Assembly (NCBI GenBank): GCA_932521035.1
Contig: OW051495.1
Coordinates: forward strand, 3,286,001-3,350,000
Direction of reading: 5' to 3'
DNA length: 64,000 nucleotides
Source: Oscheius dolichura
Lineage: Eukaryota > Nematoda > Chromadorea > Rhabditida > Rhabditidae
The translations under genes were made by a program, and so were the position numbers. Positions 32,500-44,819 of this stretch are shown here, piece after piece (the stretch's first letter is position 1; each line of letters begins with the position of its first letter). Below the pieces are notes generated by a model, which had not been told where the DNA came from, did not search any database, and saw only the letters and a program-made list of their open reading frames with translations.

Positions 32500-33391
32500 A
32501 TGTTTTGTCGAGCTAAAGAGAATAGGATAAGCACTGCATTATTCCTTTTCTGTGTAATGGAAGGTAGTCGTGCGCCATACAACTCTATTTATGAAGCTCT
32601 TCCTGCTTCCGCCGAGTGTGCAGAGCCGTTGGTTTGCTGTACTCATGGAAAAGGCTGTGATATTGCCGCACGGCAACCCGATGAAGAAGACCCAAAGAGC
32701 TATGTAAATTTGGCCGAAAAGACTCGTTCTGAGAAGGAAAGGGAACAGCTAATCGACAGCATGAAGAAAGACTTGCAGTTTACCGATTTCTTTGCTCGTA
32801 AGAGGACCAAGAAAAACCGAAAAGAAAGCACGAACAAGGAAAAGAGACAGCAGAAGACAACAAATTATCAAGTACCGGATGACGAGATCTTCCCACGAAA
32901 AGATAAGCCCAAGAGCAGAAGAAGAAGAGACACGGATAGGCCTGCAGTTAAAGATTCGCTGGAAACGACTGCTGTTCTTGCTTCTCAGGCCAAAGAGAAT
33001 ACCTTCCAGTGTGTCGTCTCCATTGCAAAATATTTTTGTTTTTAGACTCAAAGAAGTGTATCTCGGGGCCTGTACATTTTCCTCTGCAGAGCTGAATATT
33101 ACCAAACAGGTCGGGTTTCGACTCTATCATCGGCTCCCATCTCTTGAGGAAACCGATGACCTCGAAGATCAAGCACATTTGTATATGGTCTGCAGAAATG
33201 GCAACGAATACCGACACTATCCTGTGAAAGCTCGCACGCTTCAGGAGACTTCCTCATTCTATGTCGACTATGGTGATCCTCGTACTCAAGCCTATCCTTC
33301 GCTGGATGAATTGGTCTGTGTGTTCCAGAAGAAGATGCATTTCTTCGAGTCGGATCATCCCGCCCCGCTCGTGGTTGAAAAGAGCAAGTGA
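32500..33391 (+). CDS. SH2-like domain protein
   Basis: Two exons with a 36-bp intron near 33012. The N-terminal half carries a Cys-rich patch (AECAEPLVCCTHGKGC) and then a Lys/Arg-rich stretch likely to be a nuclear or RNA-binding signal. The second exon resembles an SH2 domain: YLGACTFSSAEL at the start (YHG...AE position), GFRLYHRLP where the FLVR strand lies, RHYPVKAR (HYxIK strand) and a late AYPSLDELVCVFQ (SLxELV helix). The canonical phosphate-binding FLVR arginine is displaced (FRLYHR), so phosphotyrosine binding is uncertain. Nematodes have many small SH2 proteins. The first ATG (32500) is used; 32557 (MEGSRAPYNS) is an equally good start. Confidence 0.55.
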
Positions 33392-33564
33392 TCGATTTGA
33401 TACCGCAAATAAACAAAATGAAGCAGCTTTGGTGTCCTTTGTTTAAACAAAAAGAAATTCTCATGTTTATTACAGAGAAACATATTTAGTATCATACAGT
33501 TTAAATGTAAACATCATCAAAATGTACAGAGAAGAAACCCGTTAGAATGTTTTACAAAAAGAGA

Positions 33565-35135
33565 TCAGGCCCGCAGTTGTACGTTATAGTTGCTCCCATT
33601 GTTATTATCCCAGTATTCCTCGCCCTCTACGCGATAACACACGCATAAGTCGATGTTTTCGTTCTGAAAGCATGATATAAGTTGCAAATTAGTAGGCAAA
33701 CGACCTTGAGCGGTAATGTAGCGGTAAAGATATCAATATCAGTATCCGGAGTCGCTGTATGACTGTAAACCGCAGACTGATCGGAGCTTTCCTGCCAATT
33801 GTTAGTAGACCATCGAACGAAGACATCCTTATTATAGGCGCGATTGTGAATCGCTACTTGAAGAAAGATAGACATTCCGCAATGTCGAATAGCTGAGACG
33901 CATATTCCTCCAGAACGAGCACGATTCCAATGCTCCGACTCGGTACGGAAAGAAAAATTTGGAAAAGCGACTCCTCGCTTGGGTGGAGTGCTAAAATGAT
34001 ACTATTAATGATAAACTCAAACAACTAACAATATAAAAGCAGGACGAGAACTTGATTCAATGTTTTCGTCATCGGACTTCATATGTACTACCACGGCATC
34101 ACCAAAACGGACTTTTTTGCGACAATCAGATGGCAGTCTACGTAGAGCGGAGCGCAGACGGTCGCTGAAAACATTTACTTGTAATTTACAAGACAATTGA
34201 ATTGAAAGCCTTGTAAACAGGATTCTGTTTCTTATCAAAGTTCTTGAATCTCCTCGAAGGTACTCCCGCAACCATTATCAAAGTGGTGTTTGTACGCGAT
34301 CAAAAGCGCACAAATATACGTGATGAATGTGTTGTTGCTAATGGTGACAACAAGTTCTGGTCTATTTTAAACAACGCTCAAAGAACCATGTGTTGTGCAC
34401 ATTTGAAGCTGAGGGGCAGCCGTCTTGAACTGCAAATGTGCGGAGTTCGTTCGAGACGGGGTAGTTTGAGAAACGCATGGTGGAACCATACTGATTTTGA
34501 AAGGTTCTTTTCAAAGAACAGGCAAAACACGTGAATTCCACGCTTGAATTTTTGAGATAGAATGTTCAGAAAGTGAGAACAAAGGAATAATGTACATAAT
34601 TTTGCTATATTCTTTTTGATACGCCTGCTGAAGTAGACGAGGATGATAGCTTCTTATTATACCTTGTTTACCAGGTCCTTGTTATTCTCATTTTATCATT
34701 CGTCACAAGTCTTTGCGCGCTGCTGATAGCAGCAAGAAATGGGTGCAAATGCATTTAAAAAAAGTTAGGTAGTGTCTGAAAATTTCCAAGACACCCTATT
34801 ATCTGGCCGCATGATGGTTAGGATGATGGATAATATAGGCGCAGGCCTTACGAGAGCGATAGTCGTTGCACGATCTCTTCTATTTTTTAGAAGAAACTGA
34901 TATACCTTTTTGGGCGCATAAGTGGTGACGAAGAAGATGAATCGTCTGATGAAAATCCAGAATCAGGCGAAGAAGGCTCTTTTGGTGAGCACTCATTTTG
35001 CTGAAAAGCAATGGTTATATTTAAAAGTGTTACCGCACGTAGATAAAAAACAAATAAGCTTGCCTCAAAGGGAAGGGTCGGCAAGCGAAGGCATAGACAG
35101 CAGTCCTCCATGTCCCGTCCTCGTGCAGATAGCAT
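33565..35135 (-). CDS. PPP1R3: Protein phosphatase 1 glycogen-targeting regulatory subunit (CBM21)
   Basis: It recruits PP1 to glycogen. Exons in coding order: 35064-35135, 34906-35000, then a 741-bp intron to exons from 34164 down to 33565. The Ser/Asp-rich N-terminus (SPDSGFSSDDSSSSSP) leads to RKKVRFGDAV, an RVxF-type PP1 docking motif. The CBM21 domain follows: VAIHNRAYNKDVFVRWSTNNW, DTDIDIFTATLPL, CVCYRVEGEEYWDNNNGSNY, with the WDNNxGxNY glycogen-binding signature complete. The first intron (35001-35063) uses a GC donor (GAG-GCAAGC) with a TTTTCAG acceptor, in phase 0. The start was chosen because CCCAG lies one base before the ATG. It is convergent with the SH2-like gene. Confidence 0.88.
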
Positions 35136-36156
35136 GCTGGGACAAACAGCGTTGGGGGCGGCCGAACGAACGTGGATGATAAGAGGACGGGGTCAGCAGA
35201 GTGCTTCTTTACTGACTGAAACTTGTACTATATTCTAGAACTCGGGAGAAAATGAAATGTGGCAAATACTGTCAAAAGGAAAACAGCATCATAGAATTGA
35301 ACACAGGCGAACTGTAATTCATAGTGCTGGGAATCAGAGGAGAAAGCAAAAGAAAGAAATGCTAACCGGCTGTAGGAAAGAAGAGAAGCAAGTAATGTAG
35401 AGAGCAATATAGAGGTGGAGATAATCAAAATGAATGATGCTGTGTATCATACAAGATCAGCATATAAATGATATAAGCAGCAAAAATAACAAATAATGTA
35501 TGTAAATCTTCACAACGAGATGGCCTAATGGATGAACAATTTATGCCATCGGATACGCGCGTGGCAGTAATCGCATGATTTGGTCGAGAGGCGATCCTTT
35601 GTCTTGTCGGTGCACATACGCTGGCTGATAATTGTAACCTAGAGTGCGCGAGTACTCAGTTTACCACTCATCATTGAAATGGTTATATATCGACAACCTT
35701 GCAGCGGAATCTTAATTAGGGGCAACAGAAATATACAAATATTCTTGCTTTCAAATTATATAAGGGTGCTTATCAAGCACATCTGCTTCTAATAATTGCA
35801 AAAGCCTTCGCAATTATGCCTAGCACGAGATTCAGTTGTATCAAAACACCGAAACTCTTGTTATAATGAGCAGTAATTTCGGGAGATAGAGTAGGTGAAA
35901 GTTTGACTCTAAAACTAACTTTGTGTGATCTGATCGAGGGAGCTCTCCTTTTCTAAACGTTGGCTTGTTTTTGAACGGTTGAGCGCGCGCCTGACGCCGA
36001 AAACGGAACGAAATCTTTTTTCCCCTTTTTCATTCCAAAGTATCTTCATTTTCTTTTGGTGTTGTTCCCATGTTGTTGATTCTTCTTTTGTAAAGAACGG
36101 CGAGGGGGAGAACAACCCGTTAATGTTTCAGTTTCTCTCTTTGAAGAGCAGCGAAG
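35136..36156. other. Intergenic 1.0 kb, weak tRNA-like fold only
   Basis: AT-rich region between the PP1 subunit and the acidic nuclear protein, divergently transcribed. A weak tRNA-like stretch at 35515-35607 is noted elsewhere but not called. An acceptor GTTTCAG near 36130 belongs to the downstream gene. Confidence 0.4.
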
Positions 36157-38984
36157 ATGAATGGAACTAAAATAAAGGAAAGCTGGATTTGTCACTATTG
36201 CCATGACAGTTTAGAGTAAGTCATTTACGCTGTTCTTAAATCATTATTAGGAAAGTAACTGTAGTGCCGGATCAGAATAGTTTAGTTGAGCAGCTCAATA
36301 ACTTCGGCATTCGACCAGACGTTCCAGCTCAACCACTACAAGTTTGTTCTTATTACGAATTGAATTACAAACAAATGTAGAAGCCCGAAATATATACTCT
36401 TCCAAAGGGACATAGTGATCCAGGAGATTCTTGGACTTGTTCTTGCATGAAATATTTTTCACCTAATGGAGCTATGCACGATCTCACCGTTAAAGTCTAT
36501 CTGGATTATGAAAAGTATATTGCATCACTTAGAGTATTTATACGTTTGTTTAATTAATAACTCATACACAGCTTGCATCAAAAAAAGAAGAACATATAGC
36601 TGTAATATCGGAGGAGAATGATGAAGATGACGAGAAGCCAGCTCTCGATTGCGTATGTTTCTAATTGCATTTATACATTTTTTTTCAAGGAAGATATTAT
36701 TAACGCAATTATGGCCAATGAAGCTAATGAAACGTCCTTTGATTCGTCATCTGTAAGTTTTCTATGAGCACTTCACAAGGCAACTATAGATGTCAGACCA
36801 GGATGGTTCGGACCTTGATTTGACTTTACAAAAATCTGAAAAGCCTATGCCAACTAAGCAGGAGCCTGTGTACTGTCCAGACACTGCAAATGGTAAGTCG
36901 GTTCTTTGACCGCTAATGTTATTTGTAGAATCTATTGCAAATCAATACCGTAACACATATTCACTATTAGAAATCGACGAAGATTATATGTGCGACAGTG
37001 ACACTTCTTCATGTGTTTCACAACTAGCTCACCTTCATGGTAATATGTCTGGTCCGTTTTTTTGCTCTCTAAATAAAATCTACTGTAGACGTAGATGCCA
37101 ATAGTGTTAGATCATACGAATCAGGATTACCAACATTGGAAACTGACATAGGATCGTCGTCAAGAACTTATTGCGACTTAGGCACGGGGATCATAAATTA
37201 TATATGATTTTTTTTCCAGATAGTCTAGTTAGTCAGACATGTAAGGAGCAAGGCATTAGAAACATAGATGAATTGACTGCTGAAAGTGATGTATGATTGT
37301 CTTCTATTGTTTAAAATACTACACATTCCAGATTGGTTCCGCTGCTACAGATTTCCAAAGAGCATTCGAAGAAATGGAACCTGCTTCACAAGCATCAAAT
37401 TCAAGCAGAGGCCGACGGAAGTCTAATATAAATAACGATGTGGTTCGATTGTGACATGATGTACAATATTTATCATAATATTAAGGACGTTCTTATGGAT
37501 AGTATTTTGAAATTTACGCAAAACAGAATGGAAAATACAACAGAGAACAATCCAGTCCTTCTCAAGAAAAAGTATTATATTTTTTTGCCATTGTTTAAAA
37601 AAATTTCATTTCAGGCAACCGGTGATGGTTTGTCTTAGTTCCGATAGCGAGGATGAGGTAGCGGGTAAAAAGAATACGAGAAAGAAAAGAAGACTTCCTC
37701 GACATAAAGATGTCTCTGTTATAGACTTGGAAGCCATGGGCGTATGCGCAGTTTTTACCCATAATGTTTCTATTGCAGTTAAACGAAGAGAAAGACAATT
37801 ATGTGAGACTTGGTGAAGTGATTGAATGCGAAGTAATTTAGAATATTATAAATTACTTTTTTTAGTCATGCGTCCAAAATGCGAGTGACCTGGAGTTTAA
37901 TAAGGAATGGTTTGAGGCCAAATCACTGAGGGCCAGCTTCAGAAGTACTTTGCAAAGTCGTGTTGATCAAAATATGCATGAATCAGTTAGTTACACTATC
38001 TTGTTTTATATTAAAAATTCAGACTGCTGATGATCAGATTTTGATAGAAGAAATTGCAAAATATAAGGATGAACTGAAAAATTTACGTGAGAAAAAAGCG
38101 GCACTGGAGGCATTAGAGAATGAATGTACAACTAATCCAGTAGAAAACAATCTTCTCCTCTTTTCGTCAGTTTTTACGGTTTATTGTTATAGACTGTTTC
38201 TAGGCACCCTCGCAAAATTCACGGAACTCCTCTATTGAGGAATGAAGGGATCATCTCGCCATACAAATTGGTTCTTTCTGAAGATGAAATATATTTTCCC
38301 GATGAATGGTCCGATGATCTTCCTTTTAAGTTAGTTCATTATAAAAAAATGTAACTAATGTAATTTCCAGAGGCTTCTATCATGTGAAAAAATTCAACAA
38401 GAATAATCATATTTCAAACATTTTGAACAAATTTAGCGAGCGTGTTGATCGACAAATGAAACTTAGTTTGTTACACATTTCATATTGGTTATTATTATTT
38501 TGCAGGCCTCATGGAAACTAGTGACTTTATAAAACACCTAAGAGATGAATCAAATTTGCTTGAAGAAAGTGGAAGTCATCTGACAGTAAACTGCCAAGAA
38601 TGTAAAATTCCCGAGGCAGTGGTTTCAAAGCGAAATGCTTGGGATAAGGTTAGCTCGGAACATCTTACAAGAAAATGCGGGCAAGGTAATTGCACAATTT
38701 AAGTCGGATAATTAAATGGCTTCAGCACCATTTAACATCAATCAGCGATCATCATATAACCAATATCAATCGTGCTCTACAAATAATAATTACGTCAGTT
38801 TTTGTTGTAATTTCTTTCATTGATACTAAATTTTTAGCCTGTGCACTGCAATACTAAACTTCACAATGTTTCACAGCAGGTACCACAAGTACCAAATAAA
38901 GGTATCATATCAGAAGAACAAGTATCCAATCAGCAAAGGACTGAAGCTGTCGAAGTATCTACAGATCTGTTTTTCGACATATGA
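36157..38984 (+). CDS. Acidic nuclear protein with SUMO-interaction-like motifs, unrecognised
   Basis: A dozen or more short introns. The N-terminus has a CHYC pair and a later WTCSC pair that could bind one zinc. Next come long acidic, Ser-rich regions, a basic NLS (KKNTRKKRRLPRHK) and two SUMO-interaction-type segments, VMVCLSSDSEDE and VSVIDLE, flanking the NLS. A coiled-coil stretch (about 38035-38130, EEIAKYKDELKNLREKK) precedes a conserved-looking block with FPDEWSDDLPF and GFYHVKKF. A second CxxC-like pair (VNCQECKI) is near the C-terminus, which is Asn/Gln-rich and ends FFDI. I know no family with this order; chromatin or PML/SUMO-body work is inference from the motifs. One gene is assumed; splitting near 38490 is possible. 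Confidence 0.55.
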
Positions 38985-41765
38985 TTTAAATATTTTCGAT
39001 AAATGTCATCTAGTGACAATTAAATAAAATGTTTAATACTTAATTAACTATATACTATTCGGGAATTGTTCACTTTAAAACATTTGATCTAACTGTTTTG
39101 ATAACAGTTCCTCGTTCGTAGCTTTTGGAGTCAGCTGGCTCGTCCGAGTGAACGCTACTCGCCCGACGTCCTCCCTCTCTCACCGCTCTCTGCCCCCGCC
39201 TCCTCTGGCTGGCCGCTATTTCTCCGCAGCTTCATCCTTTTCTACCCCCGGGCTGTCGCAATTTCAGACTTACTCCCACTTTTTCTTCTCGTATATGTCC
39301 TCCGTTTTATCGATGAAGCACTGCTCCCTAGATTCTTGTTTACAATATGAATATTCTCGCCTTCTTCAAATTTGCTGCCTTCCCTATTTTCCTCCCCGTC
39401 CCAATCCTATTTTATCGCATCATTCCATTAGCTTCCCATCTAATCCAGGAGGGGTAGGCGCTTTCGGTTCTCGTTTTCCTCTAAAAATATTCTCATTTTT
39501 TTATCCTTTTACCATCAGAAATCAATGTGCTCTTTTCGCTGTTACTTATATCTTTCTCATTTTTCTTGTCTGATTCCCTTTCCTTTCTCCCTCGACAAGT
39601 ACGATTCTTTGCACAATCTGCAGACGTCGCGCTCCCACAGTTAAATCCTTCCCGTTCAAATAGATCGATGCGTTGGACTCAGCTCCAAAAAATGAACAAA
39701 AAGCGTTATGTCTGCTAGGAATAACAACCTCGTGGAAAATAAAAAGATCTCAATCGTTGGATTCAATCCAAAAACACTCAAAATATTATTGTTTACATCT
39801 GGTTCTCTCTTTTTAGCCAGAACGAATAATAAACCGAGAAAACGGCGCTCTTGTCCGGGACAGGCCATTCCTTCTCTGATCCCCCACACTTCCTCCACAA
39901 AGTGAGTCATAAATATAAAATGGCCCATTCATATCACTTCCTGTTCACATTCGGCTCCGCTTTCTATAAATCCATATATATTGCGCTATTTTCCATGAAA
40001 TAAATTGCCCTCGTCCGAGTCTGATATTCCGGGCTGCAGCTCGTGGCGTGTTTACGTCTGCTGCTGCTGACACACACGTGGCGGAGCTGTGTCCCTGACA
40101 TCCTAACGGCGCCAGTTATTTTTGTCAATATCCCAAACATGCAAGGTTTCTATAGAGACTCTCTGTCTCTCTCCCGGTGTCCCTGCTTCGCTCTAATCGA
40201 GTCTCAAAGCAGTGGCAGACAATGGCGAAGGGCACCGCGGACGGGGTATGTGCGTACTGACGCAGCTGCTGGCGAACAGCTGTCCTCTCGACAAAGCCAA
40301 CCTCAAAGAACAGCTAGGCCATCGATTTTGGAGTAGAGTAGACACTCCGCCAGGAAATGGCACATTTGGCGCCAAAAGGGGGGATTCGAAGAGGGCGAGG
40401 GGATGAGTCAGGGCTGTTGTTGCCTATTTCAACAAGGCTCTCCCTCTCTGGCAACTGAATAAATAAGGACAATAGGAGAGATTACGGCTAAAAACAGATA
40501 TTTCATGACTCAAGCGGTGTACTTGTGAGTGCTTTTCGTCGTGGCGCGTGGGTCGGCGAGCAATGTTCGCCTTGGCACGGAAAGTGGCGCTGATTCAGTT
40601 CGTCTTTTGCCGGTTACGAAAAGGCCGGCCAGCTCGGCGACACTTCGCTCTCTGTCCACGAAATGTTTTCTTCGTTTTCGGCCCGTCCGCCGGCTGCATA
40701 TTTGAAAAAGAGGCCCCGCCTCCCCAACTGGGCCTCCCTCCCTGCCGCCGCTCTCTTTCTCAGTTCACTCGGTCTACAGTTCACTCATCGGAAACGATCT
40801 CGCCCTTCTTATCTCCTCCTTTTGTTTGTTGAAGCTTTCTTTCGGGGGGAGCCGCCGCCTGTCCCGATAAGACGTCACCTCCTCTGCCCCCGGGAGAAGC
40901 TCTTGGGGGTCTTCCTCTCCTTCTTTTGTGTCTGGCCGCGAACGGTATTACACCCGCGCCGTGCCCCAGCTGGCCGCTGCAGGTGGTCGTCTCGGGGTCT
41001 TTTCCCCCTCGTAATTGTTAGATTTCTTCCTCTTTCGTCTGGAAGATTCGCTCCTGTCCCCTCCTCTCGTTTGTTTGTCTTTTCCTCAGTTTCGAACTGC
41101 CTCGACCTATTTGCTGAACCTAGAAGTAGTCGAGTCGAGTCCCCGTGCCCCGTCAATGTCTAAAGGACAAGGTCGTCCTTCGCATTTTGAATTTCTGCTT
41201 TTGCCGCTTCCTTCCCAGCTGTTTACTTCGCCGACCGCGGCGGAATTGTGAAATCCTGGAGGACGGATTTAGGCTGTCCTCTGCCCGTCTCTCGCTCTCT
41301 CTTGAGTCAGTTTCCTGTACAATAAAAACCGCGGTCTCGGCCGGAAACACTACTCATAATAATAGCTGATAAAGGAGGGGAATCTCTTCTCTCTGTTTGC
41401 TCTCTCACGTGCCCTCCCCTTCCCGTGACCCTAATCTGACTTTTCCTCCTCCTTCCGTTACCCTTCTGAAGCGGTCTCTGTTCCCGTCAAAAATCGCCTA
41501 TTTTTCTAGGGGTAAATTCCGAAGAAAAGAGTAAAATTCGAGTCGATCTGTCAAGTGGTTCGCTTATTTACCCGGTATTCGCCTACCCGTAGGCGTTCAA
41601 CCAGCACCCGCTACGCATCCGTTGAAATAACCCGGTCAGTCTCGCCTCCTCGTCTCCTCCGCTTCTGGCACTCGCTGCTGCCCTCCCTTGTGTGCCCAGT
41701 CTAAAACACAGCAGCCAGTGTCCTCTCCCTCCTCCTCCCTATAAAGAGTCTCTTCAGGTACAGAA
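38985..41765. other. Long intergenic region, pyrimidine-rich
   Basis: 2.8 kb between the acidic nuclear protein and the first PiT gene, running from AT-rich to GC/pyrimidine-rich. Several frames open by chance in CT-rich sequence but show no domain or splice logic. It likely contains the promoter and 5' UTR of the PiT gene. Confidence 0.4.
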
Positions 41766-43690
41766 ATGTTAGATACCGCCATCGTGGCCTTCCAATCGTC
41801 CGCCTTCGCCTGGGTAGTCCTCGGGGCCGTCATAGCCTTCATTCTTGCCTTCGCCATCGGAGCCAATGACACCGCCAACTCATTCGGCACCTCGGTTGGC
41901 TCGAAGGTTCTCACCTTGCGCCAAGCCTATGCGCTGGCGTCGGTCTTCGAGACACTTGGAGCATGTCTCCTTGGTAAGTGTCCTCCCCCCGCCCTCCCTC
42001 AACCGACTCGTTTCAGGACATCAAGTGACGGATACGATGAGAAAAGGGGTGCTGGATTTATCAGCCTACAACGGAACCGATAGCTCGATGGAGCTAATTT
42101 ATGGCCAGATCTCCATTCTGTCGGGTTGCGGTATGTGGATGCTAATAGCGACCGCCATGAAGCTTCCTGTCTCCACGACGCACTCCATCGTCGGGGCCAC
42201 CATCGGCTTCTCGCTCGTTATCAAGGGAAGCGAAGGGATCCGCTGGAGAGGAATCATCAGAATCTGTGAGTCCTCCCCCCTGTCTTCCCCTATAAATAGC
42301 TCCCTTTCAGTTATATCGTGGATTGTCTCCCCGCTCCTATCCGGCTTTGTCTCCGTGATATTTTATGTGGCCATAGACCACTTCGTTCTCCGTCGGGTAG
42401 GCCGTCCTCCCTGTCCCTCTACAGTCCTTTCAGACTCGCCCTCTCAATAGCGGACTGTTGGTTTTGCCATTTCTCTACATGGCCTGCATCTCCTTCAATA
42501 TTTTCGCGATAGTTTACGACGGCTCGGAGTGTGAGTCCCTTCTCTTCCTCCCTTCTCATTAGATCCTTTTCAGTCTTGGGATTCGACAAGTTCACCCTCG
42601 GCCAGTGTCTACTCATCTCCGGCGCCATTGGGCTGACGGCTGCCGTCCTTGTCCAGGTCTTCTTCAATCCTTGGCTGAAAAAGCGAATCCTAGGTTGGTC
42701 TTTGATCTCTTCTCTCCAAAAACGGGAACATATTTTCAGATTCGACCGAGGAAGCCCCGTCGAGCGGCAAGCCCTTGGTGGAGCTGACGCCAGTCAATTC
42801 ACAGAAAGCATCACTGATGGATTACGAGGGAGGCGGTGTGAAAGAGAACAAGGAGGCCAACGGAGCCAGCGGATCACATGGTACATGGTCGACGGTCGCC
42901 TAGATTACATCCCAGCCATTCCAGCTCCAAATGTTGTTGCGCCGTCGTCTTCGGTGGCTTCTTTCTTCCGCTCTGGAAAGGCCGAGGATCCCCATGCCAG
43001 CCAGTTGTTCAACCTTCTCCAGGTCATGACCGCCTGCTTCGGAGGATTTGCCCACGGTGGAAACGACGTCAGGTAGGGAGCCTTCCTTTTACCCACTCAT
43101 CCTCTCCCCCTTTCAGTAACGCGATCGCCCCTCTGGTATCCCTTTATGTAATTTATCAAACTGCATCGACGGAGCAGTCAATCGCCACTCCGTGGTATGC
43201 TTTCTTGTCTTTTCAGAACTCACCTCTTCAGGTATTTACTTCTCTATGGAGCCATTGGAATGTGTCTCGGCCTATGGCTTCTCGGACATCGGGTCATCTA
43301 CACCGTCGGAGAGAACCTCACGAAGATTACTCCTCCCAGGTAAGGCGTCCTCCTTTCTTTCTTTCCTTTTCAATAGAGAGCAATTCTAAACAGCTAATTT
43401 CAGTGGTTTTGCCATCGAATTCGGCGCCGCGGTGACGGTTCTGGTCGCGTCGAAGTTCGGTCTGCCGATCTCCTCTACTCAGTGTAAAGTCGGCTCGGTG
43501 GTGGCCGTCGGACTCGCCCAGGCGTCTCACTCGGTGAAGTGGCACACCTTCAGAAATATCTGCCTGTCCTGGATCGTGACTCTGCCCGCAGCCAGTGAGT
43601 CCTCCTCCTCGTCCTCCTCCCATAACCACCGTCTTTTCAGGTCTGCTGTCAGCCGGCGTGATGTTTATGTTCAAACTCTTTGTGCTATAG
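41766..43690 (+). CDS. PiT (SLC20) sodium-dependent phosphate transporter, copy 1
   Basis: Na+/inorganic phosphate symporter of the plasma membrane. Both PiT signature repeats are present: [15 protein letters not shown] in the N-terminal half and [16 protein letters not shown] in the C-terminal half, each followed by matching segments ([16 protein letters not shown] and [20 protein letters not shown]). The central loop is hydrophilic and Gly/Asn-rich. About twelve hydrophobic segments. About nine short introns, including one of about 37 bp near 42884-42919 that removes an in-frame TAG. Length about 500 residues, slightly short for the family. The product ends MFKLFVL. It lies upstream of a paralogue on the same strand; nematodes often have several pitr genes. 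Confidence 0.93.
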
Positions 43691-44819
43691 GCAGCCTCCA
43701 TATCACTCCTCGTTAGCTCTGGCCCTTCCAGTTTCCGTTGTCCCCCGGTAATATCCCCTCGTTGGCTTTAACTTATCCGGTAGTAGCCGTCCTCCTCTGT
43801 TGTTTGTTGTTCAAAGAGATTCCACAGGTTCCCCCAATATTTGAAATTACGAGTCATCCAGTTGTTACATAGAGTTCTCAGACATTCTAGCACCCCTTTC
43901 AGAGTGCCTATTTCAAAGTAATACGAAGTTTCCCCTTGACCATCTGTCTCTTTTCCTCTTCCAGAACAACGTTCTGCCCCCTTTCTCTAATAAAAATTAG
44001 AGCCTCTTATTCTTATTATGGGGGTGTTATCTGTGGGGAAGGGGGTCACAAGGCGGGCAGTCTGGGGCCAAGGCTCTCAACTTGTACAGCTGGCCTCAAA
44101 TCAGATTGGGAACGGGAAACGCGGAAATGTTAGAAACCCACCTACGATATCCAACTACACCACATCGAGGACGGTTGGACATGACTCATTCAGCTGGCCA
44201 TCGGGTCTGAGCTGTCCTCTTCGTCGCCGGCCAGTCCATATCCTCCCCGTTGTGTTTTCCGCCACAAACACATGAACAGTGTGCCCATTGGAGTCGATAT
44301 CCCCTCACCCACAGTCATCCTTCCGTTTGTGTCAGCTATCTGGAGGAGTTCGCAGTCGTCCTCCCAGTTGTAGAAGAGTAGCCTCCCTCCTTTTCCATCA
44401 TCTTCTAGCCAACACCTGGATAGGCCTCCTGTTTGGTCTTTTCATCCTCCCACAGTTTACATGGCGAATGGATGGGGGAGGGGTCATTTTTTTATTAGCT
44501 GTCCCTTGTGTGGATGATGATTCGCTGTCATTCCACTCTCCCTGTCTGCCTTGCCATTTTGCCTCCCAGTCAATTGATTATTCCCATTGGCTAAGCCAAG
44601 AGAGGAGACTCTTTCTCCTTTCTGTGCAGGTGGCTGTCCCCAGTCTGTCCCTCGGTGTCGTCCCTTCCAGAGCGGCCTGCAGGTGGCTGTCTACAGAGCC
44701 ATCCTCCTTTGCCTATCCCCGCTCCTCCCTGTCCACAACCAATCGATCTTCACTGTTACCCATGCTTTCCCATGCTTATTCATCTTGTTTGTTAGAATGA
44801 CCCGTTTATTTTCAGCGAG
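43691..44819. other. Intergenic between PiT paralogues
   Basis: 1.1 kb holding the 3' end of copy 1 and upstream region of copy 2, with a TTATTTTCAG acceptor just before 44820. No gene seen. Confidence 0.4.

Noticed and set aside
34060-34275. Short first exon with ATG at 34275 for the PP1 subunit
   Set aside because: It would need a 25-bp intron to reach the RVxF exon; the exon at 34906-35000 joins in the correct phase and gives a better protein.
34244-34534. 96-codon plus-strand frame
   Set aside because: It lies inside the 741-bp intron of the PP1 subunit gene; cysteines and arginines are irregular and no acceptor or family supports it.
40548-41163. Long overlapping plus-strand frames in CT-rich DNA
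   Set aside because: Low-complexity Phe/Pro/Leu/Ser translations expected from pyrimidine-rich sequence; no domain, no consistent start.
44279-44800. 173-codon plus-strand frame between the PiT genes
   Set aside because: Composition is Ser/Leu/Pro-rich with no domain; it lies in the upstream region of PiT copy 2.
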